The position numbers were made by a program, and so were the translations under genes. 64,000 nt of DNA from Bacillota bacterium (GTDB lineage Bacteria > Bacillota > Clostridia > Christensenellales > Aristaeellaceae), in contig JAEZHK010000011.1 of NCBI GenBank assembly GCA_023416655.1, positions 18,979 to 82,978 of the forward strand, written 5' to 3'. This document shows, piece after piece, positions 1 through 7,408 of this stretch. The notes below the pieces were generated by a model. That model searched no databases. It was not told the origin of the DNA and was given only the letters and a program-made list of their open reading frames with translations. How positions within the stretch are numbered: position 1 is the stretch's first letter; each line of letters opens with the position of its first letter.

Positions 1-9
1 AGGCCGCCG

Positions 10-789
10 ATGGAAATTCATCCGCTGCGCCGCGTGATCCGGCGCGTGCCACTCAGCGCGGTCGCGCCGTCCAGGGAGCAGCCGCGCCGACGCTTCCAGG
101 AGGAGTCCATCGCCTCGCTCGCGGAGTCCATCGAGCGGGACGGCCTGTTGTCGCCGCCAATGGTCAGGCCCTGCCCCGGCGGGTACGAGCTGATCGCGGG
201 CGAGCGCCGCCTGCGCGCGCTGAAAAGGCTGGGCGCGGTCACCGTGGACGCGCTGGTGGTGGAGGCCACAGACAGCGAAGCGGCGGTATTGTCGCTGGTG
301 GAGAACCTGCAGCGGGAGGAGCTGCACTATCTGGATGAGGCGGAGGCCTGCCAGCGGCTCGTCCGGCAGCACGGCCTGACGCAGCGGGAGATCGCGGTTC
401 GTCTGGGCCGGAGCCAGAGCGCGGTGGCGAACCTGATGCGCCTGCTTGCGCTGCCCGAGACTGTACGAGACGCGTTGCGCGAAGCCCCGCTGGGCGAGCG
501 CCACGCGAGGGCGCTGCTAAGCCTCCCGGGCGAGGCCGAGCAGCTGGAAATGACCGCAAGGGCCATCAATGAGGGCATGAGCGTCCGCGAGATGGAGGCC
601 GCCATCGGCCGCGGCCCGCGCCCCGCGCCGCGCACGATACACGTCTACTGCCGCGACCAGCGCATGTTTGTGAACGCGCTGATGGCCACCGTGCGCTCCC
701 TGAACCGCGCGGGCGTCAAAGCCGTCAGCCGCATCTTGGAGAAGCCGGAAAGCGTGGAAGTGATCGTGACGTTGCCCCGCCTTCCATAA
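10..789 (+). CDS. noc: ParB/Spo0J-family nucleoid occlusion protein (Noc-like)
   Basis: A 259-residue ParB-family DNA-binding CTPase. The N-terminal ParB domain has the CTP-binding GERR motif at residues 64-67 and ENLQR at 98-102. A helix-turn-helix follows at about 119-145 (LTQREIAVRLGRSQSAVANLMRL). The C-terminal dimerisation part, ending ..SVEVIVTLPRLP, resembles Bacillota Noc more than long ParB proteins. Noc spreads from its binding sites and keeps division septa off the nucleoid; Spo0J/ParB would instead act in segregation. The family usually lies near the replication origin, often beside soj. The upstream partner is outside the window, as is most of the ribosome-binding site, so the start at 10 is only probable. 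Noc versus a second ParB paralogue cannot be settled here. Confidence 0.85.
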   Translation: MEIHPLRRVIRRVPLSAVAPSREQPRRRFQEESIASLAESIERDGLLSPPMVRPCPGGYELIAGERRLRALKRLGAVTVDALVVEATDSEAAVLSLVENLQREELHYLDEAEACQRLVRQHGLTQREIAVRLGRSQSAVANLMRLLALPETVRDALREAPLGERHARALLSLPGEAEQLEMTARAINEGMSVREMEAAIGRGPRPAPRTIHVYCRDQRMFVNALMATVRSLNRAGVKAVSRILEKPESVEVIVTLPRLP

Positions 790-795
790 CCATTG

Positions 796-942
796 ATACC
801 AATCCAAAACATTCTTTCGTCGTCGCGGCGGATCTTTTCGCGCATAGCTGCGTCACTCTCCGCTTGAAATAGCGCTGCGGTTCCTTGCCCTGCATCAAAA
901 ATCTCTCGCCGCTTTGGACGAAACAATATTTCGTATTGGTAT
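796..942. repeat. MITE-like element, family 2, short copy
   Basis: A 147-bp element that begins six bases after the noc stop codon. Its ends are inverted repeats: ATACCAATCC at the left and GTATTGGTAT at the right. Read on the minus strand it matches the element at 62208-62439 over both ends, including the blocks TATTGTTTCGTCCAAAG, AGCGCTATTTCAAGC and GCGAAAAGATCCGCC. It has no coding capacity, so it would have to be mobilised in trans. Confidence 0.75.
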
Positions 943-966
943 GAGTGACATGGAAAACATTGGCCA

Positions 967-996
967 TTGACTTGGTAAACCCTATATGTTTAGAAT
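967..996 (+). promoter_or_regulatory. Sigma-A-type promoter for the first secreted NlpC-like gene
   Basis: TTGACT and TAGAAT are separated by 18 bp, about 75 bp upstream of the GTG start at 1071. It lies just outside the MITE-like element. Confidence 0.5.
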
Positions 997-1070
997 TAAT
1001 CTGGCAACTTTAATGGGCATTATAGGTTGGGCCACCAGTATTTTGCATACAAAAGAGAGGCGGCAGCAAC

Positions 1071-2168
1071 GTGAAGAGAACCATCCCCTTGATTCTGACC
1101 ATCGCCCTCATTTTGACCTTTCTGAATATCATTCCGGCGCTCGCCCTGATCGTCCCGACGCCCGCGAACCTATCCCTGACGCTGACCGTCAAGAGCGAGC
1201 GCTGGTGTACGCTGACCATCAAATGGTCCAACGTCTCGCTGGCGAACGCAGGGTATGAGCTTGTCGTCACCAAGTCGAGTGGCCTTTCCAAAACCTTTTA
1301 CCCCGCCAAGGACAGTACGAGCGCCAGCTATACGCTGAGTAACGACGACTTTGCCGTCAAACTCCGCGCCGTCAATAAATCCTCTTCCGGCGTGATCACC
1401 CGTTCCGCCTACGCCGCCAAGAGCGTGGACATGGTCAATCCCACAATCACCGTGAACGAGGGTTTCCTGGCGTTGCGGCCCGGCGAGGGCGCGCAACTCA
1501 GCGTCAAAACGGTGCCGCTGTCCGCCGTTAAGTACTCGGTCGGGGACACATCCGTCGCCTCCGTCAGCTCTTCCGGGGATGTCACCGGCAAAAAGCACGG
1601 CTCAACCACCGTCACCATCCAGAGCGGGGTCACGAAGAAGACCGTCAAAGTCTACGTAGCGTTCACCACCGGCCAGATTCAGGCGGTCTGCGCCGAAAAG
1701 GGCTTCGTGACGGGCGCCTACTGGAGCTACTCCAAATCCACCGGGGACCCCTCCGCCTACACCGCCTCCCCGTTCAAGGCGACGACATCCAGCGCCACCA
1801 GCAAATCAAGGCCTGGGGACGGCGACTACGTGGGCTACTCCTTCGACATCGCGACCGAGTGCATGGGCTTCGCGCATTACATCGGCTACCGCATCAGTGG
1901 CATCCAACCCAAGCAGGGCTGGACGAAGTACGTAAGCAAGGAGGCCATCAAGGCCGAGGGCGGGCTTATGATCGGGGACATCCTGCGCACCACCGGGCAC
2001 AGCGCCATCCTTTACAACATCGGCGGAGACGGCACGCTCTACTTCGCGGAAGCCTGGGGCGGCAACAACAACCTCATCAAGATTGGCGGACGGTTCGCGG
2101 GCACATCCACGAACCTCACGCTGCACACCATCCCCGGCTTCGTCTACGTCTATCGCTGCAACCAGTAG
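1071..2168 (+). CDS. Secreted FnIII/Ig-like protein with NlpC/P60-like C-terminal domain (copy 1)
   Basis: A 365-residue exported protein. It starts at GTG behind AGAGAGGCGG, and residues 1-26 form a signal peptide. A fibronectin-III-like segment (about 30-125) and a Big_2-type Ig fold (about 126-195; ..SVASVSSSGDVTGKKHGSTTVTI) precede a papain-like domain with Cys264 in ECMGFAHY and His310 in TGHSAIL. The order Cys, then GD-x(n)-GHSA, then a Trp-Gly-Gly segment suits an NlpC/P60 or CHAP-type peptidoglycan hydrolase, but I cannot assign the subfamily. A paralogue follows at 2602. The gene ends in a decayed family 1 repeat. Likely an extracellular wall hydrolase; the substrate is unknown. Confidence 0.75.
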   Translation: MKRTIPLILTIALILTFLNIIPALALIVPTPANLSLTLTVKSERWCTLTIKWSNVSLANAGYELVVTKSSGLSKTFYPAKDSTSASYTLSNDDFAVKLRAVNKSSSGVITRSAYAAKSVDMVNPTITVNEGFLALRPGEGAQLSVKTVPLSAVKYSVGDTSVASVSSSGDVTGKKHGSTTVTIQSGVTKKTVKVYVAFTTGQIQAVCAEKGFVTGAYWSYSKSTGDPSAYTASPFKATTSSATSKSRPGDGDYVGYSFDIATECMGFAHYIGYRISGIQPKQGWTKYVSKEAIKAEGGLMIGDILRTTGHSAILYNIGGDGTLYFAEAWGGNNNLIKIGGRFAGTSTNLTLHTIPGFVYVYRCNQ

Positions 2169-2310
2169 CTTCTAAAAATTCCAAGGGTACAGGCGCGCAG
2201 GAGGAAATCTGCGTAAGCCTGAAATTTCGCGGAATTTCCGGTGGCTCGTCGACACATGGAAATGTTTCGGCTCCCAGGGTGCGGCTTTCATCTGCAAACG
2301 GAACCACCGT
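2169..2310 (+). repeat. Four-hairpin 3' element, family 1, degenerate copy
   Basis: Directly after the stop codon of the preceding gene. The H2 region is recognisable (GCGTAAGCCTGAAATTTCGC, then GGAATTTCC and GGCTCGTCGAC), but the H3 and H4 stems have decayed. Together with the hairpin at 2362 and the promoter at 2501 this accounts for most of the 433-bp gap. Confidence 0.5.
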
Positions 2311-2361
2311 TGCTGTATGAATGCCAAAGCTGATTGGGTATTCTCTTCACGGAATTCAAAT

Positions 2362-2391
2362 AAACGGAGAGGGCGGTTTCCCTCTCCGTTT
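2362..2391. terminator. Terminator-like hairpin
   Basis: A perfect 12-bp stem, AAACGGAGAGGG / CCCTCTCCGTTT, with loop CGGTTT. No long U tract follows, so termination is likely but not certain. Confidence 0.5.
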
Positions 2392-2500
2392 GAATGTGTT
2401 TCATCTCTCGTTTCACTGCCTTGCCATAATTCAATTCGCCCGATATGCGCGCAGCATGTTCGCTCTTTAATTATTAAATTATTTTTTAATTAACTTACTA

Positions 2501-2531
2501 TTGACATTCGCACCAAAATATATTATATAAT
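2501..2531 (+). promoter_or_regulatory. Promoter for the second secreted NlpC-like gene
   Basis: TTGACA at 2501 with TATAAT at 2526 (19-bp spacer) or TATATA at 2524 (17 bp). The surrounding 70 bp is strongly AT-rich, unlike the rest of the window, and would act as an UP-like region. Confidence 0.7.
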
Positions 2532-2601
2532 GGTTTTACAACCGCTGGAACTTGATCGCGAACGTGTATGCTCAACACAAGAAAGAAAGGTGTAGTCAAT
2601 T

Positions 2602-3705
2602 ATGAAGAGAGCACTCATTCTAATGGTCTTGGTCCTCGCCCTATGCTCAACCTTCTTTCATGCGATCCCAGCATCCGCTGCGAGTATTCCTGCCCCTAAG
2701 ATCAATTCAGCGACACTAAAATCCGTCGGCGACAATTGTGAGCTTTCCGTCACATGGGCTAACGTTTCTCAAGCCAACATGGGCTACCAGCTCAACATCT
2801 ACAATTCGAAAAACGTGCTTACAAAGGCTCTGACACCCAAAAAGGGAAGCACCAGCGCAAAGCTCACGGTGACGAACGACAACTACACCATCAAGATCCG
2901 GTCCGTGAATAAGTCCTGGCTCGTCATCACCTCGTACTCGTCCTACACCACGGCGAAGATAAACATGGTCAACCCGGTGATTACAACGGACTTCAACTAT
3001 GCGGTGATTAAGCCGAATACAGCCCGAACTATCTTGATACAGACGCGACCGAAGACCCCGATTTCAGTCTCGCTAAGCAATGCCAATGTTGAGTATGGAA
3101 TCAACTCAGGGGTAAGCTTCTTCTCAGCCAAGAAGCACGGCGAAACGGTCATCACCATCAAGAGTGCTGCAACTCAGAAGACCATCCGCATCTACGTGCC
3201 GTTCACGACGGAAGCGGTTCAGAAGATTTGCAGTGAAAAGGGCTATGCAACTGGAACATACTGGAGCTACTCCCTGTCGAAAGGTTCTCCCACGGCATAT
3301 ACCGCCTCCATGTACAAGGCTACCACGGAGACTGCCACCTCAAAAGGCAGGCCGGGCTATGGTGACTATGTGGGCTACAGCTTTGACAACGCCAGGGAAT
3401 GTATGGGGTTTGCCCACTACATTGGCTACAGGATCAGTGGCTTCCACCCGTGGAGTGATTGGGTAAAGTTTATAAGCAAGGATGCCGTCATCGCCGAAGG
3501 CGGGCTTCAGGTCGGTGACATCGTCCGCGCCAACGGTCATAGCGCAGTGGTTTACAGCGCAGCCAACAGCATCGTAACCTTTGCAGAGGCTTGGGGCGGC
3601 ACGAACAACATTATCAAGATCAATGCTCCGTTTGGAGGAATTACTAACTGTACCACACTTGAAGCGATACCCAATTTTGCCTATGTCTATCGGTGCAAAA
3701 AGTAG
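2602..3705 (+). CDS. Secreted FnIII/Ig-like protein with NlpC/P60-like C-terminal domain (copy 2)
   Basis: A 367-residue paralogue of the product of 1071-2168, collinear along its whole length. It has a signal peptide (1-27), an FnIII-like segment, a weaker Ig-like segment and the papain-like domain with Cys267 (ECMGFAHY) and His313 (NGHSAVVY). The ribosome-binding site is GAAAGG and the start is ATG. Codon use is clearly more AT-rich than in its neighbour, although the proteins are close relatives, which suggests an older divergence or separate acquisition rather than a recent tandem duplication. It has its own promoter and ends in a strong bidirectional terminator. Confidence 0.75.
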   Translation: MKRALILMVLVLALCSTFFHAIPASAASIPAPKINSATLKSVGDNCELSVTWANVSQANMGYQLNIYNSKNVLTKALTPKKGSTSAKLTVTNDNYTIKIRSVNKSWLVITSYSSYTTAKINMVNPVITTDFNYAVIKPNTARTILIQTRPKTPISVSLSNANVEYGINSGVSFFSAKKHGETVITIKSAATQKTIRIYVPFTTEAVQKICSEKGYATGTYWSYSLSKGSPTAYTASMYKATTETATSKGRPGYGDYVGYSFDNARECMGFAHYIGYRISGFHPWSDWVKFISKDAVIAEGGLQVGDIVRANGHSAVVYSAANSIVTFAEAWGGTNNIIKINAPFGGITNCTTLEAIPNFAYVYRCKK

Positions 3706-3715
3706 CGTCTGACGC

Positions 3716-3754
3716 AAAAAACTTCGGCCGCGTTTGTACGCGGCCGAAGTTTTT
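3716..3754. terminator. Bidirectional rho-independent terminator
   Basis: The stem ACTTCGGCCGCG / CGCGGCCGAAGT with loop TTTGTA is flanked by A5 and T4, so it works in both directions. It separates the convergent secreted gene (plus) and egsA (minus). Confidence 0.9.
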
Positions 3755-3765
3755 ATATCTGGATG

Positions 3766-5121
3766 TCAATCTGCGTGAATGCGTTCCCTGGCTTGCTCCG
3801 TCAACCCCATGTCCCACAGGACGCTGCCGGACAGGTACTTGTCGCGAATCTCGCGGGAACCGGTGAAGGCGTCCTTCGCGTCCTGCTCGGAGATGCCGAG
3901 GTCCGAAGGCACGCGGGGCATGCCGAGGTCCCGCATGAGCTGGTCGATCTCCTCCGTCACGGGCAGCTCGTCCTCGATGATCTTGAGGATCTCGCCCCAG
4001 CGGGCTTCGATGATGTCAAAGCGCTGTTTGTGCCCCTCGGGGTCGTTCTTTTTTACTTTGGCCTCGATCGCCAGGATCTGCGGCGCGGTGTTCCCGAAGA
4101 TGCGCCTCACCATCGCCTCCCAGGCCTCGGGGTCGAAGCCCGCGATGAAGCTCATGGCGCGCGCCCGGTCGGGTTTGAGGGTCTTGATCCAGTCGTACAG
4201 GCCCAGCGTCAGCCTCGTGCCCACGCCCACCTGGATGCCGTGCAGGTCGGCCTTCTCGCCGCGCTCCATGCCCATCATCTCCCACATGTGGGAGAAGTAG
4301 TGCTCAAGGCCCGAGGCGGGGCGGGACATCTTCGCGAACGACATCGCCACGCCCGCCATGACCAGTCCCTCGCTGACCGCCTGGATGGTCTCCGGGTCGC
4401 GGGTCGAGATGGCGCAGGCGTTGTCCATGATCTTTTTGAGCGAGGCGCGCATCAGCCCGGCGATCTCCTCGCAGTAGTACTCGCCGACGACGAGGTTTGC
4501 GATGCGCCACTCGCAGACGGACACGTACTTGGCCATCATATCGCCAAGGCCCGCCCACAGCATGCGCATGGGGGCCTGGCTCATGATTTCGCTGTCGCAG
4601 AGAATGCCCACCGGGCAGGCGTTGTAGACGGTGGACTTGACGCTGTCCACGTGCATGGAGGACGAGTCCGACGCGTAGCCGTCCATCGACGGCGCGGTGC
4701 CGACCGCCACCTGCGGTACGCCGATGGCGTAGGCGGCCACCTTGCAGCAGTCGTTGATGACGCCGGAACCCAACGAAACGATGCCGTCGGAGGCCGGGGC
4801 GTAGCCCATCACGATGGAGCCGACGGAGTACTCGTCCGGCTCGACGTGCTCCGCCTTCAGCATGAACAGTTTATAGGGGATGCCCGCACCCTTTAAAAGC
4901 GCCTCCACCTTTTCGCCCGCCGCCGCATACGTGTTTTTGTCGCACACGACGAAGGGGCGGCGGATGCCCAGATTCTTAAGCATTTCCGGCAGCGCCTTCA
5001 CCACGCCCCGGCCCGCCTCGAAAGCCTTGAGCCCGGTGGTGTGGTGCCGGCCGCATGCGGGGCAGTCGTAGCCCCTGGGGTCGAGCAGCTCCTGGAAGCT
5101 CATTTCAGACAGATGTTTCAT
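3766..5121 (-). CDS. egsA: sn-glycerol-1-phosphate dehydrogenase (EgsA/AraM family)
   Basis: About 451 residues. It reduces dihydroxyacetone phosphate to sn-glycerol-1-phosphate, the archaeal-type backbone, used in Bacillota for heptaprenylglyceryl phosphate. The family signature is clear: the nucleotide-binding GSGVINDCCK, then TAPSMDGYAS, GLGDMMAKY and the metal-binding His of GLEHYFSHMWE. The N-terminus also carries a CPACGRHH cluster. A TTG at 5127 is in frame, but ATG at 5121 sits nine bases from AGAAGG and is preferred. It lies 19 bp downstream of alaS on the same strand and is probably cotranscribed from the alaS promoter. Confidence 0.85.
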   Translation of the reverse strand: MKHLSEMSFQELLDPRGYDCPACGRHHTTGLKAFEAGRGVVKALPEMLKNLGIRRPFVVCDKNTYAAAGEKVEALLKGAGIPYKLFMLKAEHVEPDEYSVGSIVMGYAPASDGIVSLGSGVINDCCKVAAYAIGVPQVAVGTAPSMDGYASDSSSMHVDSVKSTVYNACPVGILCDSEIMSQAPMRMLWAGLGDMMAKYVSVCEWRIANLVVGEYYCEEIAGLMRASLKKIMDNACAISTRDPETIQAVSEGLVMAGVAMSFAKMSRPASGLEHYFSHMWEMMGMERGEKADLHGIQVGVGTRLTLGLYDWIKTLKPDRARAMSFIAGFDPEAWEAMVRRIFGNTAPQILAIEAKVKKNDPEGHKQRFDIIEARWGEILKIIEDELPVTEEIDQLMRDLGMPRVPSDLGISEQDAKDAFTGSREIRDKYLSGSVLWDMGLTEQARERIHAD

Positions 5122-5140
5122 GATCAAGACCTTCTTTGGT

Positions 5141-7099
5141 TTATTTGCCTACGACCGCCTTGATGCGACGGACGCCCGCCGAGGACGACTCTTCCTTCAG
5201 GATCTTGAAGGACTTGAGGTCCGCGACTTCGGACGCGTGCGGGCCACCGCAGATCTCCTTGCTGAACGTGCCCATGGTGTACACCTTGACGCGCTCGCCG
5301 TACTTGGACTCGAACAGGCCGATCGCGCCCGCTGCCTTGGCCTCGTCCACGGTCATCTCTTCGCAGATGACCTTGCCGCCGGTAGCGATGTTGGCGTTCA
5401 CGATCCCCTCCACCTCGGCGATCTCCTCGTCGGTCATCCGGCGGGGGAAGGAGAAGTCAAAGCGCAGCCGTTCGGCGGTGATGTTCGAGCCCTTCTGGGC
5501 GACTTCATTGCCCAGGACCTTGCGCAGCGCCGCGTGCAGCAGGTGCGTGGCGGTATGGAGCTTCGCGGTCTCCTCGGTGGAGTCCGCGAGGCCGCCCTTG
5601 AAGCGCTGCTCCGCGCCCGCGTGGCTTTTCTCCTGGTGCTGCTTGAAGCGCTCCTCGAAGCCCTCGCCGTCCACGGTCAGCTTCTTTTCCCTGGCCATCT
5701 CGGTGGTGATCTCGATCGGGAAGCCGTAGGTATCGTAGAGCTTGAACGCGGCGCGGCCGTCGATCATGCCATACTGGGTGCGGATCTTCGCGGCCAAAGC
5801 CGGATAAGTTCCGGCGTCGCCCGCGCGGAGCGCCTCGATGAAGGGCTGGTTTTCCGGCGTGGGGCGAAGCTGGGACGCGAGGGTCTGGGCCGCTTCTTTC
5901 GTCATCGCGGCGACGAAAACGTCCACCGCCGCCGTCACGCGGGCGATCTCCGTGATCAGCTTGTCAAATTCGCGCATGCCCTGCTTCAGGGTGCGCTGGA
6001 AGCGCTCCTCCTCCAGCTCGAACTGCTCGAGGATGTGGGCGCGGTTTCTTTCAAGCTCGGGGTATGGTGCGCTGTACTGATTGACAATGACCTCCGCGAT
6101 CTTCGCGGTCGCGCCGGTGGGGAGGCCTATGTTCATGCCATGGCGCACCGCGCGGCGGATGAGGCGGCGGAGCACGTAGCCCTGGTCGACGTTCGACGGC
6201 GTGACGCCGCGGTCGTCGCCGATGATGAAGGTTGCGGTGCGCACGTGGTCGGCGATGATGCGCATGGAGCGGGTGGTCTCCTCGTCCGAACCATACACCT
6301 TGCCGGACAGCTCCGCGATCTTGCCCAGGATGCCGGTGAAGAGATCGGTCTCGTACACGCTCTTCGCGCCGGTCAGGACGCCGATGGTGCGCTCGAGGCC
6401 CATGCCCGTGTCCACGTTCATCTGCGCCAGCGGCACGTAGGTACCGTCGGCCTGCTTGTTGTACTGCATGAACACGTCGTTCCAGATTTCAAGGTACCGT
6501 CCGCAGTCGCAGGCGGGCGAGCAGTCGGGGCCGCAGGGTTCCTTGTCCTTGATGATGAACATCTCGGAGTCCGGGCCGCAGGGGCCGGTGGTGCCGGCGG
6601 GGCCCCACCAGTTGTTCTTGCGGGGCAGGTAGAAGATGCGCTCGGCGGGTACGCCCTGCTCGAGCCAGAGGTTCGCGGCCTCGTCGTCGCGCGGGATGCC
6701 CTCCTCGCCCGCGAACACGGAGAACGCGAGCCGCTCAGGGTCGAGGCCCAGCCAATCGGGGCTGGTCAGAAATTCCCAGCTCCACGCGATGGCCTCTTTT
6801 TTGAAGTAGTCGCCCAGCGACCAGTTGCCCAGCATTTCAAAAAACGTCAAGTGGCTGGAGTCGCCCACGTCCTCGATGTCGCCAGTGCGGATGCACTTTT
6901 GCACGTCGGTCAGCCGCGTGCCCATCGGGTGCTTCGCGCCCAGAAGGTAGGGCACCAGCGGATGCATGCCCGCGGTGGTGAACAAAACCGTCGGGTCGTT
7001 CTCGGGGATGACCGACGCCGACGGGATCACCGCATGGCCCTTCGATTCAAAGAACTTCAGAAACAGCGAGCGCAGCTCGGAGGAGTGCGAAATGTTCAT
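5141..7099 (-). CDS. alaS: Alanyl-tRNA synthetase, short form lacking the C-Ala domain
   Basis: A 652-residue class II synthetase charging tRNA-Ala. The catalytic core (about 1-240) has GMHPLVPYLLG, RCIRTGD-like motif 2 (KCIRTGDIEDVG) and motif 3 (DTGMGLERT), followed by the tRNA-recognition region. The editing domain has TATHLLHA near 515 and CGGPHASE near 615, so the zinc ligands for clearing Ser/Gly-tRNA appear intact. Typical bacterial AlaRS has about 870 residues; this one stops directly after the editing domain and lacks C-Ala. A stretch near 380-450 (..KEAAQTLASQLRPTPENQPF..) looks like an insertion. The stop is clean and egsA follows at 19 bp, so this is not an obvious frameshift. Confidence 0.92.
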   Translation of the reverse strand: MNISHSSELRSLFLKFFESKGHAVIPSASVIPENDPTVLFTTAGMHPLVPYLLGAKHPMGTRLTDVQKCIRTGDIEDVGDSSHLTFFEMLGNWSLGDYFKKEAIAWSWEFLTSPDWLGLDPERLAFSVFAGEEGIPRDDEAANLWLEQGVPAERIFYLPRKNNWWGPAGTTGPCGPDSEMFIIKDKEPCGPDCSPACDCGRYLEIWNDVFMQYNKQADGTYVPLAQMNVDTGMGLERTIGVLTGAKSVYETDLFTGILGKIAELSGKVYGSDEETTRSMRIIADHVRTATFIIGDDRGVTPSNVDQGYVLRRLIRRAVRHGMNIGLPTGATAKIAEVIVNQYSAPYPELERNRAHILEQFELEEERFQRTLKQGMREFDKLITEIARVTAAVDVFVAAMTKEAAQTLASQLRPTPENQPFIEALRAGDAGTYPALAAKIRTQYGMIDGRAAFKLYDTYGFPIEITTEMAREKKLTVDGEGFEERFKQHQEKSHAGAEQRFKGGLADSTEETAKLHTATHLLHAALRKVLGNEVAQKGSNITAERLRFDFSFPRRMTDEEIAEVEGIVNANIATGGKVICEEMTVDEAKAAGAIGLFESKYGERVKVYTMGTFSKEICGGPHASEVADLKSFKILKEESSSAGVRRIKAVVGK

Positions 7100-7134
7100 G
7101 CGATATCTTCCTCACCATCAAATTTGCACATTTT

Positions 7135-7163
7135 ATTGTACGACGGGTAAATATTATTGTCAA
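7135..7163 (-). promoter_or_regulatory. Strong sigma-A promoter for alaS-egsA
   Basis: On the minus strand TTGACA and TACAAT are 17 bp apart. The leader to the alaS ATG is only about 30 nt and holds GAGGAAG, so there is no room for a T-box. Confidence 0.85.
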
Positions 7164-7180
7164 ATTAAGTGTTCGTCAAT

Positions 7181-7404
7181 CGGCAAGCGCGCGATTGACG
7201 CTAGTCGTCGACAGGCAACGCGTCAGGAAATGCCGCGACGAACGGCGGGAACCGGCAGGCGCGCGATTGACGCTAGCCGTCGACAGGCAACGCGTCAGGA
7301 AATGCCGCGACGAATGGCGGGAACCGGCAGGCGCGCGATTGACGCTAGCCGTCGACAGGCAACGCGTCAGGAAATGCCGTGACGAATGGCGGGAACCGGC
7401 AGGC
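7181..7404. repeat. Three 72-bp tandem repeats
   Basis: Units begin at 7181, 7253 and 7325, with a partial fourth at 7397-7404. They differ at only a few bases. Each unit contains the inverted pair TTGACGC / GCGTCA about 25 bp apart. The array fills the gap between the GGDEF stop codon and the alaS promoter. Because 72 is divisible by three, open frames run through it and encode a 24-residue repeat, but I see no start or ribosome-binding site to support translation. Confidence 0.95.
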
Positions 7405-7408
7405 CGTT

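Noticed and set aside
3763..7150. Long plus-strand open frames opposite egsA and alaS (377 and 676 codons)
   Set aside because: They are His/Val/Asp/Arg-rich antisense frames caused by high GC. They have no ribosome-binding sites, and the minus-strand proteins are clear family members.
7181..7404. CRISPR array
   Set aside because: The repeats are contiguous 72-bp units with no spacers and no cas genes nearby.
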